This document shows positions 26,716 to 35,363 of a DNA stretch of 64,000 nucleotides, in pieces. Both the position numbers and the translations under genes were made by a program. Where the stretch lies: the NCBI RefSeq assembly GCF_006636205.1, contig NZ_VIGB01000003.1, positions 6,388,501-6,452,500 of the forward strand, in the 5' to 3' direction. The stretch is from Kitasatospora acidiphila (GTDB taxonomy: Bacteria > Actinomycetota > Actinomycetes > Streptomycetales > Streptomycetaceae). The notes below the pieces were generated by a model. The model made no database searches and was not told the origin of the DNA. It saw only the letters and a list, made by a program, of their open reading frames with translations. The stretch's first letter is position 1; every line of letters starts with the position of its first letter.

Positions 26716-27585
26716 TCACAAGAAGGCGCCGCTGGGCAGGTAGGCGGTCGGCGGGCGCATCCCGCGCAGCGCCAGATAGCCGGCGTTCTCCAGGGTCAGC
26801 CCGAGGTCCAGGCCGACGTCCACCGCCCACTCCTGCTCCGCGGTGGCGTGCTCCACCTTGGCCCGGGCGCCCTGCGGCACCCGGGCCAGCGCCTCGCGCA
26901 GCAGCCGGGCCGCCAGCCGGCGGGAGGTGGCGGCCAGCAGTTTGACCGTCCCGCCGTCCCGGTAGCAGTAGCCGCTTCCGGCCAGGGTGTCGACCACCAG
27001 CAGTTCGTCGTAGTGCGCCAGCATCAGCCGGTGGTCGACCCCGTGCGCGGCGCCGCGCACCCGGCGGTCGATGGAGTCCAGCAGGTCCAGCTGGCGTTCG
27101 GTGCCGCGGTGCACCGGCAGCTCGCCCACCTCCCGCAGCGCCGACCGGTCTATCTCGCCGGTCAGCCGCATGGCCGGGTAGAGGCTGAAGCCGGCCCGGC
27201 GGTAGCGGCGGGCGGCGGCCGGGTCGGTCGAGACGGTCATCATGCCGCGCAGGCAGCCGCGCCCGTGCCCGGCGGCCCGGTCGAGCAGCAGCCGCCCGAT
27301 TCCCTTGCCCTGGAAGTCGGGCAGCACCGCCGTGAGCGCCAGCACCCACACACCCTCGCGGCGCAGCGAGAGCGCGAACCCCACCGGCCGCCCGTCCACC
27401 ACCGCCAGCCAGCAGCCCTGGGGGTCGTGGGCGACCAGATGCCTGGTCCGGGCCCGGTGGAAGACGTTCTCCGCCTCGGTGGGCCGGTGCGCCGGCCCCG
27501 GGGAGAGCGGGCTGAAGGCGGCCAGCGCGATCTCCCGGACGGTCTCGGCCTCGGCATTCGAGTCATGCAGCTGACGCAGGATCAT
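26716..27585 (-). CDS. GNAT N-acetyltransferase with extra C-terminal domain
   Basis: A 289-residue protein. The N-terminal half is a GNAT fold with the acetyl-CoA loop LPDFQGKGIGRLLLDRAAG preceded by WVLALTAV. The C-terminal half (about 140-289) has no named motif I can defend; the layout is reminiscent of Eis-like GNAT proteins, though shorter. ATG at 27585 begins MILRQLHD. It converges on the decarboxylase gene with a 34-bp gap and is divergent from erpA. Confidence 0.85.
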   Translation of the reverse strand: MILRQLHDSNAEAETVREIALAAFSPLSPGPAHRPTEAENVFHRARTRHLVAHDPQGCWLAVVDGRPVGFALSLRREGVWVLALTAVLPDFQGKGIGRLLLDRAAGHGRGCLRGMMTVSTDPAAARRYRRAGFSLYPAMRLTGEIDRSALREVGELPVHRGTERQLDLLDSIDRRVRGAAHGVDHRLMLAHYDELLVVDTLAGSGYCYRDGGTVKLLAATSRRLAARLLREALARVPQGARAKVEHATAEQEWAVDVGLDLGLTLENAGYLALRGMRPPTAYLPSGAFL

Positions 27586-27780
27586 CCGACCATCCTGGCG
27601 GCTCGGCCCCGACCCGCGTCGATGATTTCGCGCATGTGCGAGCATGGAACGGACAACGGGAACGGGCGGCGCCCGGCACCGTGCAATCCACAAGACGCCG
27701 GATCCACTGCCCGGAATCAAATCGGGCAGCCGCTGGTTGGCACTGGCGGCACTACGTCGTCATAGACCGGGAGTAAGCAG

Positions 27781-28134
27781 ATGACCGTCCAGGACGAGAC
27801 CACCGTCGAGAGTGGTCTGCTCCTTACCGATGCCGCTGCGGCCAAGGTGAAGGCCCTGCTGGACCAGGAAGGCCGCGACGACCTCGCGCTGCGCGTCGCC
27901 GTGCAGCCGGGCGGCTGCTCGGGCCTGCGGTACCAGCTCTTCTTCGACGAGCGCTCGCTCGACGGCGACGTCGTCAAGGAGTTCGGTGGCGTCAAGGTCG
28001 TCACCGACCGGATGAGCGCCCCTTACCTCGGCGGTGCCACGGTCGACTTCGTCGACACCATCGAGAAGCAGGGCTTCACCATCGACAACCCGAACGCCAC
28101 CGGCTCCTGCGCCTGCGGCGACTCGTTCAGCTAA
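27781..28134 (+). CDS. erpA: iron-sulfur cluster insertion protein ErpA
   Basis: A-type Fe-S carrier (HesB/IscA family) of 117 residues that hands clusters to apoproteins. The three cluster cysteines are present in QPGGCSGLRY and the C-terminal SCACGDSF. Candidates for delivery in this window are LipA, NadA and the Rieske protein QcrA. ATG at 27781. A hairpin terminator follows the gene. Confidence 0.95.
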   Translation: MTVQDETTVESGLLLTDAAAAKVKALLDQEGRDDLALRVAVQPGGCSGLRYQLFFDERSLDGDVVKEFGGVKVVTDRMSAPYLGGATVDFVDTIEKQGFTIDNPNATGSCACGDSFS

Positions 28135-28152
28135 GTCGCCGGGCGGATCGGA

Positions 28153-28190
28153 AAGGGGCGGCCCCCGGAGCACTCCGGGGGCCGCCCCTT
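28153..28190. terminator. terminator between erpA and lipoprotein gene
   Basis: Perfect 17-bp stem (28153-28169 and 28174-28190) with a GCAC loop, beginning 18 bases after erpA and 19 bases beyond the convergent lipoprotein gene. Likely works in both directions. Confidence 0.88.
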
Positions 28191-28209
28191 CGTCATGCGC
28201 GCGGTGCGG

Positions 28210-28890
28210 TCAGTTGCCGGCGCTGACCGGGCCACCGCCCGGCGCCGACTCCAGCGGCACCGGGGAGCTGTCCCGCAGGCTCACCACCGAGCGGCCGTTC
28301 AGCGGCTGGGCGAGGGTGCCCACCACGGACTGGCGCTTGGACAGCGCCGGGCACTGCTGACCGGCCGGCGCGGGCTCGGCGATCACCACGTCCACCCCGA
28401 CCACGCCGCCCGGCTTCTCGTTGATCTTCAGGCCGTACTTGTCGCAGATGCCGCCGGTGAAGAAGACGGTCAGCTGGTTGCCGTTGGAGAGGTAGCTCTC
28501 CGGCTTGAACGCGGTGGCGGGGTGGATCGGGTCGACCGGGAGCGGTGAGCCGGGGGCCTGGGTCTTGAGCGGAGCCGAGGGGTTGCCCCCGGGCAGGGCG
28601 CCGCTGCTGCCCCCGGAGGCGCCGGCCTTGCCGGTGGCCGGGGCGCCGGACGGGGTGGCCGAGGAACCGGCGGACGGCGCACCGGAGGCCGAGCCGCTCG
28701 GCGCGGGGGAGGCACCGGTCGAGACCGAGGCGCTCGTGCCGCTCGCGGCGGTCTTGCCGCCGCTGCTGCCGCACGCGCTGACCGCCGCCGAAACCGAGAG
28801 CAGCAGCGCGGCGGCCGCCAGTGCCCGCCGGCGGCGGCTCGGCCGACCGGTCGGTGCGGCCGGGTGGGGAGCGGTGGTCTTGTCGTCCAT
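28210..28890 (-). CDS. putative secreted lipoprotein
   Basis: A 226-residue protein with a basic N-terminus (GRPSRRRR), a hydrophobic stretch and lipobox VSAC, so membrane anchoring through the cysteine at about 40 is predicted. A low-complexity Ala/Ser/Gly/Pro linker (about 45-105) leads to a C-terminal domain of about 115 residues containing FFTGGICDKYGLKI and PAGQQCPALSKRQSVVG with two cysteines that could pair. No function is recognised. ATG at 28890 with a good purine-rich stretch (ACGTCGCACC region) nearby. Confidence 0.85.
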   Translation of the reverse strand: MDDKTTAPHPAAPTGRPSRRRRALAAAALLLSVSAAVSACGSSGGKTAASGTSASVSTGASPAPSGSASGAPSAGSSATPSGAPATGKAGASGGSSGALPGGNPSAPLKTQAPGSPLPVDPIHPATAFKPESYLSNGNQLTVFFTGGICDKYGLKINEKPGGVVGVDVVIAEPAPAGQQCPALSKRQSVVGTLAQPLNGRSVVSLRDSSPVPLESAPGGGPVSAGN

Positions 28891-29003
28891 GGTGCGACGT
28901 CCTCCAGTGTTCGGCGGATCCTTGCACAGCGTTGGCTGCGCGGATCTGACGTGGCACGGAGGAAACAGGTTCCCGACCGGGCGGGAGAATTTTCAGCCCG
29001 GGT

Positions 29004-29210
29004 TCACAGGCCGTACTCCGCCATCCCGGCGACCAGCTCCCTGGTCCTGGCCGGCACCGTGATCGGGCCGCCGGGCGCACTGCCGGGCTCGGCAGTGCCC
29101 TCCAGCAGCGGCCAGAAGACGCCGAGCCGCCGCGAGGAGTCCAGCAGCGCGTCGAGGGTGTCCGGGTCGGCCTCGCCGGGCAGCTGGACGGGGGAGTGAC
29201 TGGGCAGCAT
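29004..29210 (-). CDS. small conserved protein, 68 aa
   Basis: Encodes MLPSHSPVQLPGEADPDTLD and ends VAGMAEYGL; contains LLDSSRRLGVFWPLLEG. GGAG lies eight bases upstream of the ATG. The composition is protein-like and differs from the antisense frames, and it is divergent from the kinase gene. I recall a similar short protein at this place in streptomycetes, but that is from memory only. Confidence 0.6.
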   Translation of the reverse strand: MLPSHSPVQLPGEADPDTLDALLDSSRRLGVFWPLLEGTAEPGSAPGGPITVPARTRELVAGMAEYGL

Positions 29211-29417
29211 GGAGTGCGCTCCGATCGCCGGCCGCGGCACCGTCGCCGCGGCGTCCGGAGCCCGGGTGGGCCCCGCTGATCGCGACCCTAGGCCGCGCCG
29301 CCGGGAGCGGCCAGACCTACCCGCAGGTAGTCGCTCGGACGGTTGGCGGGATGCGGCCGCACACCGGCCGGTACCGTAGGGGGGTTGGCCAGCCGTCCCC
29401 GATGAGGAGACCCTCCC

Positions 29418-30392
29418 GTGCGCATCGCCGTCGCCGCCTCGATCGCCACCGATCATCTGATGACCTTCCCGGGTCGGTTCGCCGACCAGCTGGTCCCGGA
29501 GCAGCTGCACACCGTCTCACTCTCGTTCCTGGTCGACTCGCTGGAGATCCGCCGCGGCGGCGTCGGGCCGAACATCGCCTTCGGCATGGGCCTGCTGGGC
29601 CTGCGGCCGGTCCTGGTCGGCGCGGCCGGCGCCGACTTCGCCGAGTACCGCTCCTGGCTGCAGCGGCACAACGTGGACACCGACTCGGTGCACATCTCCG
29701 AGACCCGGCACACCGCGCGCTTCATGTGCACCACCGACGAGGACCACAACCAGATCGCGTCCTTCTACACCGGCGCGATGGCCGAGGCCCGCAACATCGA
29801 GCTGCAGCCGGTCGCCGAGCGGGTCGGCGGGCTCGACCTGGTGCTGATCGGCGCCGACGACCCGCAGGCGATGGTGCGCCACACCCAGGAGTGCCGCACC
29901 CGCGGCTACGCCTTCGCCGCCGACCCCTCGCAGCAGCTGGCCCGGCTGGACGGCGACGACATCCGCGAGCTGGTGGACGGTGCCGCTTACCTGTTCACCA
30001 ACGAGTACGAGGCCGCGCTGATCGAGTCCAAGACCGGCTGGAGCGGCGAGGAGATCCTGACCCGGGTCGGCACCCGGGTCACCACGCTGGGTGCCAAGGG
30101 CGTGCGGATCCAGCGCCAGGGCGAGCCGGACCTCACCGTGCCGTGCCCGCCGGAGCTGGTCAAGGCCGACCCGACCGGGGTCGGCGACGGCTTCCGGGCC
30201 GGCTTCGTGGCCGGCCTCGCCTGGGGCCTGGGCCTGGAGCGGGCCGCCCAGATCGGCTGCATGCTGGCCACCCTGGTGATCGAGACCGTCGGCACCCAGG
30301 AGTACGAGCTGCGCACCGGCCACTTCCTGGAGCGCTTCGGCGCCGCCTACGGCGAGCCGGCCGCCGCCGAGCTGTCGGCCAAGCTCGGCTAG
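29418..30392 (+). CDS. PfkB-family carbohydrate/nucleoside kinase
   Basis: A 324-residue ribokinase-fold sugar or adenosine kinase. N-terminal MRIAVAASIATDHLMTFPG, the glycine-rich RRGGVGPNIAFGMGLLGL, and the C-terminal signature DPTGVGDGFRAGFVAG with the catalytic Asp. GTG at 29418 follows GAGGAG. Similar actinobacterial proteins are annotated as adenosine kinase-like; the substrate is not proven by motif. It converges with the desulfurase gene: both stops lie in CTAG at 30389-30392. Confidence 0.93.
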   Translation: MRIAVAASIATDHLMTFPGRFADQLVPEQLHTVSLSFLVDSLEIRRGGVGPNIAFGMGLLGLRPVLVGAAGADFAEYRSWLQRHNVDTDSVHISETRHTARFMCTTDEDHNQIASFYTGAMAEARNIELQPVAERVGGLDLVLIGADDPQAMVRHTQECRTRGYAFAADPSQQLARLDGDDIRELVDGAAYLFTNEYEAALIESKTGWSGEEILTRVGTRVTTLGAKGVRIQRQGEPDLTVPCPPELVKADPTGVGDGFRAGFVAGLAWGLGLERAAQIGCMLATLVIETVGTQEYELRTGHFLERFGAAYGEPAAAELSAKLG

Positions 30393-31816
30393 CTGACCCG
30401 CCGCACCAGGTAGGCGAAGCCCCGGTCCGCCCCGTAGGCGTCGGCCGGGGCTTCGCCCTCGTAGGCCTGCCCGCGCATCTCGCACCAGGCCGGGATGTCG
30501 AGGCGGGCGGCCTCGTCGTCGGCCAGCACCACCACCAGCCCGCCCACCGGCACCTCGCCGATCCGCTTGGCCAGCTCGATCACCGGCAGCGGACAGCGCT
30601 TGCCCAGTTGATCGACCACCAGTTCGGAACCGGCCGCACCCGCGGGCGCCGGCAGGTCCAGCCCCAGCGGTTCGCGGACCCGGGCGACCAGTTCGGGCAG
30701 CACCGTGAGGAACCGCTCCACCTGCTCGGCGGTGGTCCCGGAGGGCAGCGAGAGGCGCACGTTGCCCTCCGTCAGCACACCCATCGCGGCCAGCACATGG
30801 CTCGGGGTCAGGGTGCTCGACGTGCAGGAGGAGCCGGAGGAGACCGCGAAGCCGGCCCGGTCCAGCTCGCCGAGCAGCACCTCGCCGTCCACGTAGAGGC
30901 AGGAGAAGGTGACGATGTGCGGCAGCCGGGCGACCGGATCGCCGACCACCTCCACCTCCGGCACCAGCCGCGGCACCGCGGCCCGGATCCGCTCCACCAG
31001 GGCGTGCAGCCGGGCGTTCTCGGCCGCCGCCTCGGCCTGGACGGCGCGCAGCGAGGCCGCCGCGGCCACGATCGCGGGCACATTGACGAAGCCGGGCACC
31101 CGGCCGCCCTCCCGCTCGTCGGCCGACAGCGCGGAGTTGAACCGGCTGCCCTTGCGCACCGCCAGCACCCCGACCCCGGGCGGCCCGCCCCACTTGTGCG
31201 CACTGGCCGTCAGCAGCGACCAGCCGGCCGGGACCGGCAGCCGCCCGGCGCTCTGCGCGGCGTCCACCAGCAGCGGACAGTGCTCATTCCCTTGGGCATG
31301 GAGCAGCTCGGCGGTCTCGGCCACCGGCTGGACCGTGCCCACCTCGTGGTTGGCCGACTGCAGCACGGCGAGCGCGGTGTCCGGCCGCACCGCGGCGGCG
31401 AACTCGGCGGGGGAGACCCGGCCCTGCCGGTCCACCGGAACCGCCGCCACCTCCCCGCCGTCCGCCTCGAACCGCTCCGCGGTGTGCAGCACGCTGGAGT
31501 GCTCCACCGCCGAGTGCACCAGGTGACGGCCCGTCCGGCGGCGCCCGCGCAGCGCGCCGAGCATGCCCAGCTGGACGGCCTGGGTGCCGCTGGCGGTGAA
31601 GGAGACCTCGTCGGGGCGGGCGCCCAGCACCTCGGCCACGGTCTCGCGGGCGGCGTCGAGCAGCATCCGGGCCTGCCGTCCGGAGCGGTAGAGCCGGGCC
31701 GGGTCGGCCCAGCCCTCGTCCAGCGCTGCGGTCAGCGCCTGCCGGGCGACGGGGTGCAGTGGGGCGGTGGTGGCGGCGTCGAAGTAGACGTTCTCAGTGG
31801 GCGGCACATCCGACAC
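30389..31816 (-). CDS. cysteine desulfurase fused to TusA-like domain
   Basis: A 475-residue fusion. Residues about 1-375 are a NifS/IscS-type PLP enzyme: HSAVEHSSVLHT, LLVDAAQSAGRLPV, SAHKWGGPPGVGVL with the Schiff-base lysine, and the active-site loop SGSSCTSSTLTPSHVL with the catalytic cysteine. Residues about 395-475 are a TusA sulfur carrier with LGKRCPLPVIELAKRIG. The desulfurase could pass persulfide directly to the fused TusA, for thio-modification or cluster assembly. GTG start at 31816 (another GTG at 31807). No suf genes are in the window. Shares a CTAG with the end of the kinase gene. Confidence 0.93.
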   Translation of the reverse strand: MSDVPPTENVYFDAATTAPLHPVARQALTAALDEGWADPARLYRSGRQARMLLDAARETVAEVLGARPDEVSFTASGTQAVQLGMLGALRGRRRTGRHLVHSAVEHSSVLHTAERFEADGGEVAAVPVDRQGRVSPAEFAAAVRPDTALAVLQSANHEVGTVQPVAETAELLHAQGNEHCPLLVDAAQSAGRLPVPAGWSLLTASAHKWGGPPGVGVLAVRKGSRFNSALSADEREGGRVPGFVNVPAIVAAAASLRAVQAEAAAENARLHALVERIRAAVPRLVPEVEVVGDPVARLPHIVTFSCLYVDGEVLLGELDRAGFAVSSGSSCTSSTLTPSHVLAAMGVLTEGNVRLSLPSGTTAEQVERFLTVLPELVARVREPLGLDLPAPAGAAGSELVVDQLGKRCPLPVIELAKRIGEVPVGGLVVVLADDEAARLDIPAWCEMRGQAYEGEAPADAYGADRGFAYLVRRVS

Positions 31817-32157
31817 GCTATCCGGCCCTCACGGCCCGTCAGCCGAGCCCCGCGACGGTGAGGATTTTGTCCGCTTCGTCCCCGCCCGACGGACCGTCAC
31901 CCGGTCGGCTCAGCGGTATCACTCGATGGGGTGTACGGGCCCCGAAAGCCCGCGATGACCTGGGAGTCCGCACCTGCCGGGGCTGATCGGGTAGGCGGGC
32001 GGCGCGTTACCGGGACCTGCTCGTCAGGTCCACATAAGCCTGGAGTAGGGTTTGGCCCGCATAAGCATTCAAACCGTGCCCGTGGGCGGGTCGCCGGGGA
32101 GGCTCAGCGTACTCCCGGGGCGGCGCGATCGCGGGCGAGACTTCGGGAAGGCGCTAC
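31817..32157. other. divergent intergenic region upstream of ctaC
   Basis: About 340 bases with the promoters of the desulfurase gene and the ctaC-ctaD-ctaF operon. The sequence near 32027-32075 is relatively A/T-rich and contains two ATAAGC motifs (32034 and 32060) around TAGGGTTTGG, the most likely ctaC promoter zone, but I cannot fix a -10/-35 pair. No gene is supported. Confidence 0.45.
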
Positions 32158-33012
32158 GTGAGTCCCAACGGCTCCGACCGCTCGCCGCGGCGCACGATGC
32201 GGCGGAAGCTGCCTCAGGCGCTGGCACTGGGCCTCGTCATCGCGACCGCTACTGGCTGCTCGTCCAACGACCTGCCCAGGCTTGGCATGCCGAGCCCCGT
32301 CACCTCCACTGGGCACCTCGTCCTTCAGATGTGGCAGGGGTCCTGGATCGCGGCGCTGGCAGTCGGCGTACTGATGTGGGGTCTGATCCTCTGGAGCGTG
32401 ATCTTCCACCGGCGCAGCCGCACCGGTATCGAGATCCCGCCGCAGACCCGGTACAACGTGCCGATCGAGGCGCTGTACACCGCGGTCCCCATCGTCATCG
32501 TCTCGGTCCTCTTCTACTTCGTCGCCCGCGACGAGGCGAAGCTGACCTCGGTCTCCGCCAAGCCGCAGCACTACGTCAACGTGGTGGGCTTCCAGTGGAG
32601 CTGGGCGTTCAACTACGAGAACACCGAGAACCCTGACCCCAACAGCCAGACCGCCGCTTACGACGTGGGCACCCCCAAGGACGTGCCCGTGCTCTGGCTG
32701 CCCGTCAACGAGTCGGTGCAGTTCCGGCTGACCTCCCGCGATGTGATCCACGACTTCTGGCCCGTCAACTTCCTCATGAAGATGGACGTCATCCCGGGCG
32801 TGGTGAACAAGTTCGAGGTCACCCCGACCCAGATCGGCGAGTTCGACGGGAAGTGCGCGGAGCTCTGCGGCGTGGACCACTCCCGGATGCTCTTCAAGGT
32901 GAAGGTCGTTTCGCACGACGACTACGTGAAGCACCTGCAGGACCTGCGCGCCCTGGGCCAGGCCGGCGCGGTGCCCTCGGGTATCACGAGCATGGGAAGT
33001 GAAGAGAAGTGA
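32158..33012 (+). CDS. ctaC: cytochrome c oxidase subunit II
   Basis: CuA-bearing subunit of the aa3 oxidase. The 284-residue precursor has a lipoprotein-like signal (basic start, hydrophobic core, ATGC), two transmembrane helices (about 60-80 and 100-125), and the CuA ligands in CAELCGVDHSRM (two Cys, His, Met) with the upstream His in RDVIHDFWPV. GTG at 32158 is preceded by GGGAAGG. First gene of ctaC-ctaD-ctaF; its stop overlaps the ctaD start by GTGA. Confidence 0.96.
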   Translation: MSPNGSDRSPRRTMRRKLPQALALGLVIATATGCSSNDLPRLGMPSPVTSTGHLVLQMWQGSWIAALAVGVLMWGLILWSVIFHRRSRTGIEIPPQTRYNVPIEALYTAVPIVIVSVLFYFVARDEAKLTSVSAKPQHYVNVVGFQWSWAFNYENTENPDPNSQTAAYDVGTPKDVPVLWLPVNESVQFRLTSRDVIHDFWPVNFLMKMDVIPGVVNKFEVTPTQIGEFDGKCAELCGVDHSRMLFKVKVVSHDDYVKHLQDLRALGQAGAVPSGITSMGSEEK

Positions 33013-34775
33013 CCCTCCTCAACGAACCCGCCGCGGCCGGCGGGGCCGGGGGCACCGTCGCGGCGGGCAAGGTCAAGCGCCCCCGTACGCCCGGCGCCAC
33101 CATCATCAAGTGGCTGACAACCACCGACCACAAGACGATCGGCACGCTGTACCTCGGTACCTCGTTCGCGTTCTTCCTGATCGGTGGCATCCTGGCGCTG
33201 GTGATGCGCGCAGAGCTGGCTCGTCCCGGGACTCAGATCCTGTCGAACGAGCAGTTCAACCAGGCCTTCACCATGCACGGCACGATCATGCTGCTGATGT
33301 TCGCCACCCCGCTCTTCGCGGGCTTCGCGAACTGGATCATGCCGCTCCAGATCGGTGCGCCCGACGTCGCGTTCCCGCGGCTGAACATGTTCGCCTACTG
33401 GCTCTACCTGTTCGGCTCGCTGATCGCGGTCGGCGGCTTCCTCACCCCGCAGGGTGCGGCCGACTTCGGTTGGTTCGCCTACTCGCCGCTGTCGGACGCG
33501 GTCCGCTCGCCGGGTGTCGGCGCCGACATGTGGATCATGGGTCTGGCCTTCTCCGGCTTCGGCACCATCCTCGGTGCGGTCAACTTCATCACCACCATCA
33601 TCTGCATGCGCGCCCCCGGCATGACGATGTTCCGGATGTCGATCTTCGTCTGGAACGTCCTGCTGACCGCCGTGCTGGTGCTGCTGGCCTTCCCGGTGCT
33701 CGCCGCCGCGTTGTTCGCCCTGGAGGCGGACCGCAAATTCGGGGCACACGTATTCGATCCGGCCAACGGTGGAGCCTTGCTGTGGCAACACCTGTTCTGG
33801 TTCTTCGGTCACCCTGAGGTGTACATCATCGCGCTGCCGTTCTTCGGCATCGTGTCGGAGATCATCCCGGTCTTCAGCCGCAAGCCGATGTTCGGCTACT
33901 CCGGCCTGATCGCCGCGACCATCGGCATCGCCGGCCTCTCGGTGACGGTGTGGGCGCACCACATGTACGTCACCGGCCAGGTGCTGCTGCCGTTCTTCTC
34001 CTTCATGACCTTCCTGATCGCGGTCCCGACCGGTGTGAAGTTCTTCAACTGGGTCGGCACCATGTGGAAGGGCTCGCTGAGCTTCGAGACCCCGATGCTC
34101 TGGACGGTCGGCTTCCTGGTCACCTTCCTCTTCGGTGGTCTGACCGGTGTGCTGCTCGCCTCGCCGCCGATCGACTTCCACGTCTCGGACTCGTACTTCG
34201 TCGTCGCCCACTTCCACTACGTGGTCTTCGGCACCGTCGTCTTCGCGATGTTCGCCGGCTTCCACTTCTGGTGGCCGAAGATGACCGGCAAGATGCTGGA
34301 CGAGCGCCTCGGCAAGATCACCTTCTGGACGCTGTTCATCGGCTTCCACGCCACCTTCCTGGTGCAGCACTGGCTCGGCGCCGAGGGCATGCCCCGCCGC
34401 TACGCCGACTACCTGGCCTCGGACGGCTTCACCACGCTGAACACCGTCTCGACCATCGGTTCGTTCCTGCTCGGCATGTCGATCCTGCCGTTCCTCTACA
34501 ACGTCTGGAAGACCGCCAAGTACGGCGAGAAGGTCGAGGTCGACGACCCGTGGGGTTACGGCCGCTCGCTGGAGTGGGCGACCTCCTGCCCGCCGCCGCG
34601 GCACAACTTCCTCACGCTGCCGCGGATCCGCTCCGAATCCCCGGCGTTCGACCTGCACCACCCGGACATCGCCCAGCTGGACTACCTGGAGCTGCACGGC
34701 CACACGGCCAAGCACCTGGAGGGCGTCATTCCGGCCGAGTACGACAAGCCGGGCAAGAAGGAGGGCGGTGCCTGA
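33009..34775 (+). CDS. ctaD: cytochrome c oxidase subunit I
   Basis: Catalytic subunit of the aa3 oxidase, 588 residues and twelve transmembrane helices. The heme a ligand His is in FTMHGTIML, CuB ligands are in FFGHPEVYI and VWAHHMYVTG, and the final heme ligands are in VVAHFHYVVFG. GTG start inside GTGA overlap with ctaC. The C-terminal tail (WATSCPPPRHNF) is the standard actinobacterial form. Confidence 0.98.
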   Translation: MTLLNEPAAAGGAGGTVAAGKVKRPRTPGATIIKWLTTTDHKTIGTLYLGTSFAFFLIGGILALVMRAELARPGTQILSNEQFNQAFTMHGTIMLLMFATPLFAGFANWIMPLQIGAPDVAFPRLNMFAYWLYLFGSLIAVGGFLTPQGAADFGWFAYSPLSDAVRSPGVGADMWIMGLAFSGFGTILGAVNFITTIICMRAPGMTMFRMSIFVWNVLLTAVLVLLAFPVLAAALFALEADRKFGAHVFDPANGGALLWQHLFWFFGHPEVYIIALPFFGIVSEIIPVFSRKPMFGYSGLIAATIGIAGLSVTVWAHHMYVTGQVLLPFFSFMTFLIAVPTGVKFFNWVGTMWKGSLSFETPMLWTVGFLVTFLFGGLTGVLLASPPIDFHVSDSYFVVAHFHYVVFGTVVFAMFAGFHFWWPKMTGKMLDERLGKITFWTLFIGFHATFLVQHWLGAEGMPRRYADYLASDGFTTLNTVSTIGSFLLGMSILPFLYNVWKTAKYGEKVEVDDPWGYGRSLEWATSCPPPRHNFLTLPRIRSESPAFDLHHPDIAQLDYLELHGHTAKHLEGVIPAEYDKPGKKEGGA

Positions 34776-35191
34776 TGAAGGAACAAGGCAAGATCTTCGC
34801 GGGCTTCGCCGCCTTCATCCTGATCATGGCGATCGTGTACGGCGTCTGGACCGACTCGAGCAAGGGTCACCCCGAGGCAGCCGGCACCACGGCACTCTTC
34901 CTGGCCTTCGGCCTGTGTGCCTTCATCGCCTTCTACCTGGGCTTCACGGCCCGACGGGTGGACCTGGGCGCGGGCGACAACCCCGAGGCCGAGGTCTCGG
35001 ACGACGCCGGTGAGATGGGCTTCTTCGCCCCGCACAGCTGGCAGCCGCTCTCCCTGGCGATCGGTGGCGCCCTCGCTTTCTGCGGCGTCATCTTCGGCTG
35101 GTGGCTGATGTTCTGGGCCGTCCCGATCATCCTGATCGGCCTGTACGGCTGGGTCTTCGAGTTCTACCGCGGCGAGAACCGGAACCAGTAG
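34775..35191 (+). CDS. ctaF: cytochrome c oxidase subunit IV
   Basis: A 138-residue membrane protein with about four helices in pairs (FAAFILIMAIVYGVW, TALFLAFGLCAFIAFYLGF, and two in the C-terminal half) and the conserved GEMGFFAPHSWQPL between them. This is the actinobacterial small subunit CtaF. ATG overlaps the ctaD stop by one base (TGATG), so the three genes are translationally coupled. Confidence 0.95.
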   Translation: MKEQGKIFAGFAAFILIMAIVYGVWTDSSKGHPEAAGTTALFLAFGLCAFIAFYLGFTARRVDLGAGDNPEAEVSDDAGEMGFFAPHSWQPLSLAIGGALAFCGVIFGWWLMFWAVPIILIGLYGWVFEFYRGENRNQ

Positions 35192-35210
35192 GTCCGGCAC
35201 CCGACGCACC

Positions 35211-35246
35211 GGCGGGACCCCTCTTCGGAGGGGTCCCGCCTCTTTT
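35211..35246 (+). terminator. intrinsic terminator of the ctaCDF operon
   Basis: 13-bp perfect stem (35211-35223 and 35228-35240, GGCGGGACCCCTC and complement) around TTCG, followed by TCTTTT. A textbook intrinsic terminator 20 bases after ctaF. Confidence 0.95.
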
Positions 35247-35363
35247 GTTGCTCCGCCCGGGTGGCAGATTCACCCCGGCGGGTGCAGCGGCGTGCGGGCA
35301 GCGGATCGAGGTGCGGTGATGTTCCTACGATCTGATGCATCGTCCGAGCCTCAGGAGGATCCG

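Noticed and set aside
28891..29417. Long minus-strand open frame of 168 codons ending at 29004
   Set aside because: Only the last 68 codons, after the ATG at 29210, look like protein; the earlier part is antisense to the kinase start and has Arg/Gly-rich noise composition.
32000..32110. Rex- or IdeR-type operator upstream of ctaC
   Set aside because: No sequence resembling the TTGTGAANNNTTCACAA or iron-box consensus was found by eye.
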